NCBI GenBank assembly: GCA_029582265.1
Contig: CM055833.1
Location: forward strand, 27,898,288 to 27,962,287
Origin: Zoroaster sp. YZ-2022
Taxonomy: Eukaryota > Echinodermata > Asteroidea > Forcipulatida > Zoroasteridae
Direction: 5' to 3'
DNA: 64,000 bases
Part shown: piece after piece, positions 21,236 through 33,026 of the stretch
Numbering within the stretch: position 1 is the first letter of the stretch
Layout of the letters: each line of letters begins with the position of its first letter
Notes under the pieces: model-generated
Databases searched by the model: none
Seen by the model: only the letters and a program-made list of their open reading frames with translations
What the model was told of the DNA's origin: nothing
Program-made: the position numbers and the translations under genes

Positions 21236-22256
21236 TGGAAATTATTACACTTTTCTCAAAAGCAACAACTCCTCAGACAATTTTCTTACTATGGTATAAC
21301 TCGGTATATTATACTGAGGGACGAGAGCCAACGTCCTGGTACAGCCAAGCCTTTGAGAAGCCCAGCTCGGCCCAGGCTACCTGGCCTCCTGATCTGTCTT
21401 TTGTGAGTGGGCTAGGCCCTCCAGAATCCCAGGTTATGTTGTTTGGGAGGTACTGTATTGTTACAGGATTAGGACTAAAAAAAGACAGACTAGGAGGCCA
21501 GGTAGCCTGGGCCGAGCTGGGTGTCTCAAAGGCTTGGCTGTACCAGGACGTTGGCTCTTCTCCCTTACTGTAACATACTGAGTTATACCATAGAAAGAAA
21601 ATTGTCTGATGAGTTGTTGCTTTTGAGAAAAGTGTAATAATGTAAATCTTGATTCAGTTCTTTTTATTTATGACATAAAACACAATAAAGGGGGTCACTT
21701 TCCTACCGTCACATTAGCAGTTTTTCTTATGGTTGTAATTTTTTTTTTTAATATCTGAAACCACCCAAAAAGAATTTCAACATTTGAATAGACATGCATG
21801 CTTATCCTAAAGATAATTTGAGTTGATTATTACTGTTATTTTTTTAATTACCCTAAAATTTCCATCAACAAATGGACGGAAAAGTGAGGTAACTTTTTCC
21901 GTCCAATTTTTATGGAAATTTGTGAAAAAATAAATAAAAAAATTAAAAAATAAAATAATAAAATAAATCAACTCAAATTAGTTCTAGTATAAGCCTGCAT
22001 GTCCATTCACATGTTGAAACATTTTTTGGTCGGGTTCAGGTACTTAAAAATAAATAACTGCTAACGTGACGGTAGGAAAGTGGCCCCCTTTATTGTGTTT
22101 TATGTCATAAATAAAAAGAACTGAATCAAGATTTACATTATTACACTTTTCTCAAAAGCAACAACTCATCAGACAGTTTTCTTTCTATGGTATAACTCAG
22201 TATGTTACAGTAAGGGAGAAGAGCCAACGTCCTGGTACAGCCAAGCCTTTGAATAA
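21236..22256. mobile_element. large nested foldback (three alternating arms)
   Basis: Arm A (21236-21390, with TTATTACACTTTTCTCAAAA and CAACGTCCTGGTACAGCCAA) is inverted at about 21495-21650 and appears a third time, direct, at 22136-22256. The inner 21530-21890 and 21897-22256 form a palindrome of about 360 bp per arm, centred near 21893 (GGACGGAAAA / TTTTTCCGTCC). No ORF of note. Confidence 0.88.
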
Positions 22257-22615
22257 AGAAGCCAACATTATCAAGATTGTACCTTCGTTTTAAAACAATT
22301 TACTGTCCTTTTTGTGTTTGAGCATATATTCTTCGCAAGGAAAATTGTGAAGAAATGTAGTATCCCCAAAATGAAAAAAAAATTTCAAGACCGGTTTGTG
22401 CTTTACATCAAAGCAAATAAGAAGCAAATCAACATGATCTCAACATTCTGAGATTCATGTGAATGATTCACAAAAAATGAATGCATTCACATGCAGGAAT
22501 CATTGACGTCACAGTTTGCTTCATGTTCACAGGAGATACAAACTGGGCTTGATAAAACTTTTCAAGAATTATTCTTTTTTAATTAAATTTTTTTTTTTTA
22601 ATTTTTTTTAAATAA
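22257..22615. other. intron without recognised features
   Basis: Unique-looking AT-rich intron ending in poly(T). Confidence 0.5.
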
Positions 22616-22617
22616 AT

Positions 22618-23044
22618 TATTTATAATTTTTTTTTTTTTAATTTTTATTTTTATAAATTTTTTTTAAATAAATTTTTTTAAACAAATAATTGCCCAAGGT
22701 GAAACGATTTGTAGAAAAATTTTGTGTTTCCATTGATGTTTCTCGTGTTTAATTTCTTTGATTTCATTCATTCATTTCAAAACTGAAGGGTCATCTTCTT
22801 ATTGCCAATCCTCTGTACTATCGTTGGTGGCTATTTATAATTTTTTTTTTTTTAATTTTTTTTTTTATAATTTTTTTTAAATAAATTTTTTAAAACAAAT
22901 AATTGCCCAAGGTGAAACGATTTGTAGAAAAATGTTGTGTTTCCATTGATGTTTCTCGTGTTTAATTTCTTTGATTTCATTCATTCATTTCAAAACTGAA
23001 GGGTCATCTTCTTATTGCCAATCCTCTGTACTATCGTTGGTGGC
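22618..23044. repeat. 213-bp direct tandem duplication
   Basis: 22618-22832 and 22833-23044 are nearly identical, both containing AATAATTGCCCAAGGTGAAA and ending TACTATCGTTGGTGGCT. Differences are mainly in poly(T) length. Confidence 0.9.
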
Positions 23045-23626
23045 TTGTAAGTTTTGCATGACCGAGTGCGTCATATGAATGAGTTCAGTTACGCACAGTG
23101 CATGAGATAATTTTGCTGTTGAAAACTTTTCAGACCTTTTGTTGTTTTCACCGCTTGATATCTTAACAAATATCTTGATTCTTTTAAAGTATGGATGCAT
23201 TTACAGACATTTTACCCAAAGTGTATAATGTCTTTGTACACATTTCACTAATAAATGATAGTGTCACAAAGATAGAATGCTGTTAATCAAGACAAATCAG
23301 TGCAGTAATGATTTTCCAAAACAAATTCTATTTTTAAAGTGTATCCCAATTTTTTTTCCCGGAATGTTGCAACTATATATGCACGGTTGGAGATGTACAA
23401 AAGACTCATGATTTAGGTTGCATGAAATGTTGGGGCATAATTTATAAGTCAGAATGGCTCTTACATCATGCAAGGATCCTTTCGGCATGATTACTGGATT
23501 AATGTGATTGCAGATTAGTTCCTAGCTGCTAAAAGGTTGTCAGAATGCTAAATTTCCAAACCATTTTAAACTTCCATAACACCCCACCCCAGTTGGGTTC
23601 AAATTTCAAATGAAAAAAAACAATAA
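23045..23626. other. intron without recognised features
   Basis: No repeat or coding signal supported. Confidence 0.5.
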
Positions 23627-23863
23627 TTGAGTTCTTTCGGGTGACACCATGTAATGATCTCTTCATGGAAGAAGTGATGGCTCTGAGAAGAGCCGTTTCT
23701 CCTGATGACGACTAGAGCTAGAGCAGACTAGTCGAAACGTTGAGAACAAACCAACCGGCTCTTCTCAGAGCCATCACTTCTTCCAAGAAGAGCTCATTAC
23801 ATGGTGTCACCCGAAAGAACTCGAGTATCTATCTCCACCATGCAAAGCCTCAAATCCTACATG
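23627..23863. mobile_element. foldback family C, full copy
   Basis: Arms TTGAGTTCTTTCGGGTGACA and its inverse (GTGTCACCCGAAAGAACTCG) enclose GAAGTGATGGCTCTGAGAAG in both orientations and a centre with GACTAGAGCTAGAGCAGACT..GTCGAAACGTTGAGA. Ends CACCATGCAAAGCCTCAAAT. Confidence 0.9.
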
Positions 23864-24112
23864 AAAAAACAACAACACATGCACGTTATAATACATTGAA
23901 ATACTGCATTTCAGCATGTAGTCTGCACCTTGTTCTCTCATCGCTGTGAAATCAATACAAAATTGCTATTAAAATGACCTTAGTTGGAGGCCTTGAGGGT
24001 ACATTCATCTTTACTTATCTTGTACATTGGTCATCACCAAGTGAAGCAGTTTTTCAAGGCGTTGTCACACAGTGCTGGATAAACATACATTCCATGATAA
24101 GGCCCCCCTAAA

Positions 24113-24463
24113 AAAGTCTCCTGTTTCTGGTCTGTACATGCGTTGCCTCAGAGTCGGCGTCGGCATTTTTTTTGCTGTGAAACGATGTCCAATTGCAGCC
24201 AAAATTGCTAGATCTATTGGAATTCTTGCAGTGCTGTGTTTTAAACAACTTTTTCACATAGGGGTATGAATGTTTGCCCGATTTGTGAGGCCTTTCTGAG
24301 CCACCATACTTTGTTTATGTGAAATTTGGTCTGGTTCCAGTAACCGCATATACATGTATCACGTATTTCACTGGTTGGCAAAAAAGAAATTACAAACAAA
24401 AATTTAAAAGCACGTCACCCGACTGATTTTGAAGCCGACCTATGACCAGAAAAAGGAGACTTT
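24113..24463. mobile_element. AAGTCTCC-ended MITE, copy 2
   Basis: AAAGTCTCCTGTTTCTGGTC on the left and GACCAGAAAAAGGAGACTTT on the right; interior colinear with copy 1 plus a 60-bp extra segment near the right end. Confidence 0.88.
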
Positions 24464-24733
24464 TTGTTTTTTGGCCTAAGTGACATGCAGAAAAAAATAC
24501 TGTATTACAAATAATATGTGACAACGACAATGACATACATTCTATGTGTTTCTCTCTCTTGCATTGTACCATTTCTCACAGATAATGACCCCAAAAAAAA
24601 AAATCATCTCTTGAAAGGTTCTTGAAAGTGGGACCACTAGCTCTGTAACAAAATGGGAATGTTATAGAATTGATGCTAATTTAGTTTTCATTAAGACTGC
24701 ATGAGTATAACATTTCTTAATGTTGTTCCACAG

Positions 24734-24914
24734 CATGAGCCAGACGTGATCGAGCCCACCCAGGGCCTACCATTGGAGGTTGGTATCTCCTTCATCAATC
24801 GCATCATGAATCTGGTGGATGTCTTAGTGTTTGCCAGCAATCAGAACTTTGGAGAGTTGGAGGTGGAGAAGAATATGCCACGAGGGGGTATCTTGAGGCA
24901 GTGTTTGCGACTCA
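24734..24914 (+). CDS. NBEA: NBEA homologue, exon 18 of window
   Basis: 181 nt, phase 0 to 1. It reads [38 protein letters not shown] and [10 protein letters not shown], all strongly conserved. AG at 24732-24733, GTAAGT at 24915. Confidence 0.95.
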
Positions 24915-25013
24915 GTAAGTTTCCTGCTGATGTTGTTTTAATAAAAGAAAGTTAAAACCTGCACTAGTCTATCAATGCCAAGCCATGCACTCACTCTACC
25001 AGTCTCTAGAACC

Positions 25014-25165
25014 TACTCCACCGACAGGACTTTCATCCACACTGCGGTCCATGTCTGGAACAGACTCCCAGACAATGTAGTTGGAGAGATCAGCAATAAT
25101 GGTATTCAGTCCTTCAAGAGTCGCCTGCATCAACATCTTCTATTAGATTCTTGAAGTAGCACATA
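25014..25165 (+). mobile_element. non-LTR retrotransposon C-terminal fragment
   Basis: One frame reads RTFIHTAVHVWNRLPDNV and IQSFKSRLHQHLL then a stop at 25152, the usual end of a Jockey/CR1-like reverse transcriptase ORF. The last 75 bp recur at 35469-35545. Confidence 0.8.
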
Positions 25166-25355
25166 GTTCTTTGGTCATATATCTGACACAATAAAACTTC
25201 CTCATGATCATGAAAAAATAATGTTAGTACCTGTTTTGGTTCAGGAGATATGGTTTTTCATAATATATAATTAGAAATAATGAACCTTGATGAGAGTTTT
25301 TTTTGTGTTCAACATTCCAAACATTTCATACATGTCTACCTGTGTTTTTCTACAG

Positions 25356-25516
25356 CCACATTCTGTGCCATTCGCAATGTTCTGGAGTGTCGCTTCCGAA
25401 CCCAGCCCTCCCCTAGCTCCAGTCATGTCAGTCTGAGCAGCATCAACATGACTGAACCGACCAGTCCATCAGGCCGCATCCATACGCTCATTACTGCAAC
25501 CCAGCCATCAGCGAGG
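25356..25516 (+). CDS. NBEA: NBEA homologue, exon 19 of window
   Basis: 161 nt (2+159). CAIRNVLECR matches the family's VAVRNCLECQ, then a Ser/Pro-rich variable stretch, then RIHTLITATQPSAR, which aligns with vertebrate PMHSLIPLGKSAAK. AG at 25354-25355, GTAAGG at 25517. Confidence 0.93.
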
Positions 25517-25574
25517 GTAAGGTCAAGGTTCAAAGGTCAATCGGGATCAAGGTTCAAGGTTCACTTGGAAGTGT

Positions 25575-25632
25575 ATGATTTTGAGGAACTAATATTTGCA
25601 AGGACAAATAAAGTTTTTATCTATCTATGTTC
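25575..25632 (+). mobile_element. LINE 3' tail fragment
   Basis: AAGGACAAATAAAG followed by (TCTA)n is a common non-LTR element tail. Only the tail is present. Confidence 0.5.
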
Positions 25633-25639
25633 TCTAAAA

Positions 25640-27767
25640 AAGATTAATAACTTGCCTCAGCCCCTATTTTTCACAATTGTCACATGCACTTCTTTGAAAT
25701 GAAGTATCTTTTTTTTCAAAACAATTTGTAATCTCTTTTTACAAAAAACGATTAAGTTTCTTTGAAATACTCCTGGTAGGATGGAAGTGTCTTGAAGATT
25801 AGCAGACCATATCAGACCATTTCATTGCATGTGTGTAATTCCAATACATTTTCATAATCACTGATCAATCCCAGCTTATTCACATAACAACCCAACCCCG
25901 TTCCATCTCTGTAACAACAAACAAGGTCAAATGAATACTTTCATATTTCCATTTTTGAAGTTGTTTTTAATACTGTTACTTTTCTGTTTTGATAAAATGT
26001 AAATTAAACTGATCTTAAATGTGACACTGCAAAAAGAAAAATGCAAGTAAGTGTTCATTTTTTTCCATTTAGATTTTTTGTCCTACTTTTCTAAATGCAT
26101 TTGCGTTGATTGAAAATTTCACACTGACAGTTATGCAGATAACTAATACAGCAGTGTTGTGGTCACTTCTGATGTAATCAAATGGTCAAGCACTTGTTGC
26201 TAAGAAGCTAATTGATAACTCACTGATTGACCTGAATGACCGCACTCAGACACAGGAAGAGGCAGGTGTCCGTTATATTTGTTCTCTTGAGCTATGGAAT
26301 GCCATCTAATCTGGCTTGGGGATTAGCTGTGGTTTAATCTCAAATTTGCTCTCATTATGTGGAGCCAGAAGATAGGAGATTTTCTTGAAAATGTCAAGAC
26401 TTGTACCTATTTTACAAACATGATATACTGACATGACTTGTCTTTGATATCTTGCTGGCCGCATGCAGCCTATTGGTTTAAAAGTAACTACAGGGGCCCG
26501 GAAAAGGGTGAGCATAAATTGTCTCTCCGAGTTAACCTTTGGCCTTTTGACCCAGCTGCTAACAATTTGATGCATATATGTATATATGTATATATGTATA
26601 TATCAAAAGTTTTCAAATTTGCTGGGTTTTTTCCTAACAAGCCTCACCCACACTCCCATTTACCTGTGATGTTGATGTCCTTTGACAGGTGTATTGGTTA
26701 TTGTATGAGATTTTATTTATTTAGCTGTATATTATTAACTCATACGATCCAATCTTTCTACCAAGATGTTTCAATATGTTGTCTAACCACACATAACAGT
26801 ACACATTTGAGTATTTTGCATGAAGCTTGCATAAAAGAATATGAAATTCCCAAATTAAGTTATGAAACGTCAAAATCATCACTTATTTCCCAACAGGATG
26901 CATCTGTTATTTGCTTCGTAATCAAAATTTGATATTCTAAATGATTTATTTGTCAAGACACTTTTCAAGAATTTATCATAAAATGAGGATACCTTGCCTG
27001 CTAAAACTGTATATCCAATCTCAATCAATTCACTCAGCATGTCTGGGACAGGTTGGCTAATCTTGGGAATAAATCCTTGTTTGCTTGAAGATTAGAAATA
27101 AGAATTAATGCTGAGACAGTAGTCGCAGCATTAATTTGAGACGTTTTTTTTTTCCCCCATTATAATTATGCACTTTCCAATGGAATTAAACCCACACCAA
27201 TTAGTTTTCCTGAGGGCACTTTGTGTAAAGCCCTTTTGAGGTGTGGCAGACACAATAGGTCGCTTGCCAGAGTCGGTGGATCTTTTGTAGATGCAAAATA
27301 GCTTATCCACTCTAAACGGAAGCCTCCTGTAGATAGTTCCTGATAGACGCCATCTTTGTGAGCAACGCGGATTTGGCTGTGCCAAGCTTGTAATCTTTCT
27401 ACAACCAATGATGCAGTGAATTTGTTGAAACACCCACAAGCGGGATGTGGTGCTCTCGGATAGTGTACAGTCAAAAATCTTCAGTCGTTTAAACCCATAA
27501 AGATGGCAAATTCCGCATGGCGTGACATCAAGTGAAAACCACTGTGTCTGCCGTACCTCAGAAGGTCTTTATGCCAGTGAAATGATTAAATGAGGTTTCC
27601 TGATAGTTTTCCACATGACTGCATTTAATTTTCCTCCCCACAAAACCCCTGAGATGTAGCATGCCAACGGCTGACCTCAATTTCAGTTTTCTTTGCATGT
27701 AACGGCAAAATTCCCATCCAATTTTCATTTCTCCATTTTGCTTGTTTTGCATTTTTATTATTTGTAG
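25640..27767. other. intron, mostly unassigned
   Basis: Apart from the (TATATATG)n at 26570-26602 I recognise no repeat, RNA or coding segment. The paired minus-strand frames around 27131-27474 are short and unassigned. Confidence 0.5.
26570..26602. repeat. (ATATATGT)n microsatellite
   Basis: Four copies of an 8-bp unit. Confidence 0.9.
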
Positions 27768-27797
27768 TTACAGACAAAGTATCCATCGGTGATGAAG
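27768..27797 (+). CDS. NBEA: possible 10-codon microexon of NBEA homologue
   Basis: 30 nt between a good acceptor (TTATTATTTGTAG ending at 27767) and a donor GTACAC at 27798, phase 0 at both ends, so inclusion or skipping keeps the frame between exons 19 and 20. It would add LQTKYPSVMK before NIVEHLAG. I recall no vertebrate counterpart. It could be an alternatively spliced microexon or a chance combination in a 4.7-kb intron. Confidence 0.4.
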
Positions 27798-28537
27798 GTA
27801 CACGTACATTGCACTTCCATTTTCTGTCCTTTATTTGGTTGAATTTCCATATAATTTCCTAAACATTTGTTTGTTTTCCATCTCAATTTTGAGTGGTTTT
27901 ATTTGGTGTATAGGGTATTAACTTCATCATCATCAACTATATCTCTCATTTCATATTTCATAATAACATATTTCTCTTTCATCTTCAAAATCATTTTCAT
28001 CTTCAAAATCATTTTCGTCTTGTATCATTTTCCATTGTTTAAACTAATAATTACCAAATATCTTCTATAATGGACTAATTTGTGCCTTTTGAATATAGTG
28101 CATATGTAACGTTATTGATAGGGAGGTTCAGAGTGGGGTGAGCTTTGGAATTGTCTGCATCGGAAGTGTACTCAGTAGATTCCTCCATAAATTCAAGTAC
28201 TCAAGAATGAGTCCAATTACTAATGGTTGTTTGAGTACTATAACTGTTGTGTTTTAGTACTTCGTCTAGTATTAATATAAACTCAAGTACATGTACTCAA
28301 GAATAACTCTAAAAGTGTAATACAAGTTAGAGTACTTGTATGAATGTTATCAAAATAACACCGTGTAATCAAAATATGCATTGATTTCATAAACTAAGGG
28401 CGCCCTCGTTGACAGGTAAAAGAAGGTCATTCATTGGTTCATGTACGCATGCTGCACATGTATTCAAAGCCATGGCACATTTATGCGCAGCACGCATACA
28501 TCAGTCGGTAAGATTAGGCCTGCCACAGTTGTGTTCC

Positions 28538-28806
28538 TTAACCCTAACTACCCCAAATCCTGCAAAATCCTCCAAGGTGCACTTTTGGGGAAAATTCAGC
28601 ACTGTTGGAAATTGGTACTTTCACCTCTTCAAATGTGGCAAAATTACTACCTGGCAAGAAGCACAAGCCATAAGTGCTGAATATGAAAGATCAACGAAAA
28701 TGCCTGGTGAATTTTGAAGATAAGGTTATGTTTCCAAAAGTGCACTGATAGATTTTGGAGGATTCAGGAAGGTTCCTAGCCGGAATACCTAGGGGGTTAG
28801 GGTTAA
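28538..28806. mobile_element. TTAACCCTAAC-ended MITE, short type
   Basis: The left TTAACCCTAACTACCCC and right GGGGGTTAGGGTTAA are inverted. The interior differs from the 44-bp-array type except for the CCAAAATCC/GGATTTTGG-like subterminal motifs. A truncated sibling is at 63107-63232. Confidence 0.8.
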
Positions 28807-30216
28807 AGCATTGTACAGCTAAAAATTAACTACTCTTTCAAAAAGGCTTTGCGAAACAAATGATCCTGTGTATTTCAACTATTTATGTGGAGTTGTTGAG
28901 TTCAGCTAAATTATAGTCGGAAATCATGTCATGATTTTCTTGTAAAAATGTCTGATAATGGTTGATCCCCTTCCCTGTTACACAGTTATTTTCTTAAAAA
29001 ATGTTTTAATAATTTTGTTAATCTTGCACTTTTCTGGCTGGAAAAGCACTTTAGTTTTCTAGAAGCCTGCAATTGTATATTTTCACTTTGATGCATTGAA
29101 CATTCACTGAGAGAAAAAAATCACCTAAATGAGCGAAGAATGTTGTTGGATTTATTATTTTTGAAATGATCTAACTTTGTTTATTCAGTAACCAATGAAT
29201 TTATAGTTTGATGAAATTTATAGTTTGGTGAAACCAATGAATTTGCCTAACGCATGAAATAAACTACAAAAGGGCAAAATAACAGGTCTTTTTGAGTGAT
29301 CTGCACGCTATTGCATGACTTTCACTGTCACCTAATACAATTTGTGCATGTCCTACTCTGTTTCATTGATGAGTAGTTGTACTTTCACAAGAATATTTTC
29401 AGAGAAATGCAGCCAGTTTTAAAGAAAGTTCAAAAGTGTAGGTCACATTGAAGAACTCATAATTGTTTAGAAGGTATTAAAACACGATCCTCTACAAAAG
29501 GGAAGAAAAGTAATACTTCCAAAATCCTCAGTTTTTATCTTTTGTTTTAAAAAACATTTAAATTTTTTAACCATTTTTGTAAATAAATAAATAGCTTTAA
29601 ATCATATTAACACCAATATATACTCTTTTGGTTAAATGTCTGTAAATGCAGTTTATACGAATCAAGAGAAATGCATAAAAAACGTGAAATTTTCAGCTCA
29701 TTTAATTGTGTCTTAAAATTAGAAAAACATTTTCTCAACGGAATTGGACTTCATAAGAATGAGAAAATTTGGGGAAAACATCCATATTTTTCATATTCAT
29801 TCTAACGTTGAATTTTCATCTCATGAAGTTCAAAAAATCCGTTGGGGAATTGTTTTACTATTTTTATTAAAATGATAGCACCTTACACATTGAGAATTTA
29901 AGAAATATTGGATACCATCATTAACATCACACCAAGTGAGTTTCATATAAAAATGTGATGGGTTATGGTTTTACCAATAATGTATCTTGGCCAAAATAGC
30001 TTTTCACTCTGCACGGGGCACGATGATTAATTTGTTTTATTAAATTTAATTAACTATTACATATCAGCTTGACACATAATGGCTAATACTAATCCTTGTA
30101 CCGCACCAAGTTGTAACAACCAGCTATAACAATTCTTGCTTTTCTGCAAATGAAAGCCCTAACTCTCCAATTCATTTGGACGTTTTGTGGTTATTTGTCG
30201 TTTTTTTTGCTGTTAG
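28807..30216. other. intron without recognised features
   Basis: AT-rich and repeat-poor; nothing supported. Confidence 0.5.
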
Positions 30217-30324
30217 AACATCGTTGAGCACCTAGCTGGTCCGATGTCACCGATTAAAGATCTTGGGAGGTTACTTCAAGATATGGATGTCCATCGGCTG
30301 AGGGCAGTCGTCTACAGAGATGTG
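30217..30324 (+). CDS. NBEA: NBEA homologue, exon 20 of window
   Basis: 36 codons, phase 0 to 0. [19 protein letters not shown] is almost identical to vertebrate NBEA. AG at 30215-30216 after a run of T, GTGAGT at 30325. Confidence 0.96.
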
Positions 30325-30417
30325 GTGAGTTGATCATGAGTTGTTTACATTCCTCTGTTTGTTTGTCCTTATTTGGATGCTTGTCTTTCTGTTTTGGGTT
30401 TGTCTTTTCCTTTATCC

Positions 30418-30446
30418 ATCCATCCATCCATCCATCCATCCATCCT
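30418..30446. repeat. (ATCC)n microsatellite
   Basis: About seven ATCC units. Confidence 0.95.
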
Positions 30447-30456
30447 ATGTATATTA

Positions 30457-30637
30457 CAGGGATACTATTGTCACGATCAACAAGGAATGGAATCAGAGTG
30501 CTAGTTGTAGATAAGGTCACTGACTGGAAATAATACCCCACATGATAAGGTCATATTGCTGTTGGTGCTGCATAAATGGGTAATTTTCAGTCACTGTGTT
30601 CATCTTAAACTCGGACACTGATCCCCCTGTAAGGGTA
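30457..30637 (+). mobile_element. TTAAAGGGGCA-family MITE, diverged copy
   Basis: Colinear with 58946-59169 (GATACTATTGTCACGATCAA, GGAATCAGAGTGCTAGT, TTTTCAGTCACTGTGTTCA) but with decayed ends. Confidence 0.75.
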
Positions 30638-30849
30638 AAAATGGGGTAGAATTGTTTTCTGTGGGGCAAAGTATGTATTTCAATTTAAAAGAAAAAAAAA
30701 GGCCCCTTCGTCATTTTTCAGAATCATGAGCACTTTTTATCGTGATGAATTTTTTTTAGTTTATATCTGTTGAAATGCTTGTACATTACCAAATACCAAT
30801 GTTGTATCTTTCCTTTAACAAGATATATCCTTTTAAATTTGCACTTAAG

Positions 30850-31228
30850 GAGGAGAGCAAGCAAGCTCAGTTTCTTGCGCTTGCCATCGTCTACTTCATC
30901 TCAGTACTCATGGTCGCTCGCTATCGGGACATCCTTGACAATGAAATCGGTTCTTCTACTCCATCCTCCCGCTCACGTCAAAACTCCCTTCGTCAGCAAA
31001 CTAGCTACGCAGCTAGCAGCCAATCCCTGGCCTCGGAGACGCCGTCAGAGAACAGAGGCACTCAGACGGTTCTCACACGTGTCGGGAAGAAACCAGCAAT
31101 GCGGGAAGAGGTGACGAACAAGGCAACCGCTAAGCCGGAGGTTCAGAAAGAGAAAGAGAAGGCAAGAAACTCTACCGAGGATAGCAGTCTGGCTAGTTCT
31201 CCACAACACAAACCGTCTACAGAGAATA
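30850..31228 (+). CDS. NBEA: NBEA homologue, exon 21 of window
   Basis: 379 nt, phase 0 to 1. It opens [19 protein letters not shown] then MVARYRDIL, ending the conserved central block, and passes into a Ser/Gln/Lys/Glu-rich disordered linker. The acceptor CTTAAG (ends 30849) has a weak pyrimidine tract but the protein match fixes it. The donor is GTGAGT at 31229. Confidence 0.94.
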
Positions 31229-31357
31229 GTGAGTTCAAAATAAAACCATGGGGTATTTAGACATTGACCTTTGAACTTAAAAACTCCCCAACCTCCCACC
31301 CCACTGAGGATTGCAATAGGACCAGTAAGTGAAATTTATGTAAAACTGTGTTCATTC

Positions 31358-31684
31358 TCGCTTAGCGATAGTTGAGAAACGAGTTGCCTGATATTGGCTC
31401 TCTCTGAACCATAATCTCACTTAGCGACAGTCGAGATGAGTTGCCCGATATTGGTTCTCCCCTGAACCATAATCTCACTTAGCGACAGTTGAGATACGAG
31501 TTGCCTGATATTGATTCTCCCCTGAATCATAATCTCGCTTAGCGACAGTCGAGATACGAGTTGTGCGATAAGGTTTTTTTCAGAACCCCGTGCCTCACTT
31601 AGCGATAGTTGAGATAAACACATGGTGTTACCGCAAACCAAAACGATATCAATACTCCACCATTCAAAGCCGTAAATCTTATAT
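31358..31684 (+). mobile_element. foldback family A, copy 3
   Basis: Four or five repeats of the module CTCACTTAGCGACAGT..GAGATACGAGTTG, separated by TTGGTTCTCCCCTGAACCAT hairpins, then CACATGGTGTTACCGCAAAC and CACCATTCAAAGCC. Confidence 0.85.
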
Positions 31685-31817
31685 GTGATCATTTTCTTGT
31701 GATTACCAATAGTTCATAGTGGTAATTCAGCATGCGCAAAAATACTAGTTGCATCAATTTTTTTCTTAAAACTCATGTAGGAACTTATCTTGTGAAATTA
31801 TCATATTTTAATCATAG

Positions 31818-32480
31818 ATTTAGCTGAAAAGATTGAGACACCACAGTCTGAGAAGAAGCCCTCACCAGTAATTAAACCTGGCACCCCACCACAGAGAGAC
31901 AGTGACACGGTCCAAGAAAAAATAGAAGATGCGTCAACGAAGGAAGATATAGCCCCCAAAGATGCCCCTGATGTAGACAATAGGGTGATCGAGGGTGAAG
32001 AGAAGAACTCCACGCAGACTGTCAAGGAAGAGGATGAACTCCAAAAGGAGAAGCGAATCATTGGAGCTGTCCAGCAAGAGACTATAGAGGGCGCTGGTGA
32101 TGCGTCCAAGGAACCTGCACATGAGCAGGTGGAAGCAGAAAAAGAATCGGTGGACACTAAGAATTTGGAAAATGGGGATAATAAGAAGAAAACAGCAGAG
32201 GAGATCCCGTCCAAGGAAATGACCAAAGACAGTGATGAAGAAACAGATGCACTTGCTTCCGCGAGACCGGCTCCTGAGGGGAAAGGCAAAGAGCAAGGAG
32301 ACGATGGCGATAAAGAGAAGTCCGAAACCAGACAGGCGAATGGTAAAGTGGAGATGAATGGTAGCGCCCCCGGTGGGTCAGCTCAGTCCAGTCCAGACGA
32401 AGGGGGCGATGCCAGTGCTGCTACTGCTCCTCTTAACACTTCCTCCATTTCATCAATTATCACTGCATCAGAGAAAGTGG
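31818..32480 (+). CDS. NBEA: NBEA homologue, exon 22 of window (large charged linker)
   Basis: 663 nt (2+660+1), the largest exon in the window. It has no stop in this frame, AG at 31816-31817 and GTAAGT at 32481. The product is almost wholly Lys/Glu/Asp/Ser/Pro-rich and predicted disordered, as is the matching linker in vertebrates, so identity rests on position, phase and composition. The minus-strand open frame over it (31801-32289) is the mirror of this biased sequence. Confidence 0.88.
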
Positions 32481-32508
32481 GTAAGTTTACGATTGGTATG
32501 TTGACAAC

Positions 32509-32781
32509 TTTACCCATGGTTCTCCCTGAACCATATTAACCTGTGAAGTCCCCATGAACCATATTTCTCACTTAGCGACAGTAGAGAAAAAACGAGTTGC
32601 TCGACATTGGTTCTCCCTTGAACCTTTCTCACTTAGCGAAGGTTGAGATACGAGTTGTGCGATAAGGTTCTTTTCAGAACCCCTGTACCTCAGCTTCGCG
32701 ATAGTTGAGATAAACACATGGTGTTACCGCAAATGGAAACGATATCGATATTCCACCATGCAAAGCCTCAAATCTTATATT
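32509..32781 (+). mobile_element. foldback family A, copy 4
   Basis: Same order as copy 3: CATGGTTCTCCCTGAACCAT, CTCACTTAGCGACAGT, GAGATACGAGTTGTGCGATA, CACATGGTGTTACCGCAAA, CACCATGCAAAGCCTCAAAT. Starts 28 bp after the exon 22 donor. Confidence 0.85.
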
Positions 32782-33026
32782 GATAACTTTCGTTGTAACT
32801 TTTCATGTAGTTGATCTTAAGTTTTGATATAATAATCATGAGTATTTATAGTATATTCGTTTTTCACTAGTTTGACTTTTACTAGTCCCAAAGAAGTTTA
32901 ACTTGCCTGTTAATTTTTCATTTAGATAACATAAATATTAGTGTTTTTAAACTTTGCCACATGGGTCATGCTAAAAAGTTAAAGTTGCAAGGCATTTTTT
33001 TATTGATTTCTGAAACATTAAATCAT

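Noticed and set aside
31801..32289. 162-codon minus-strand gene
   Set aside because: It is the mirror frame of exon 22, whose Lys/Glu-rich plus-strand frame fits phase and splice sites.
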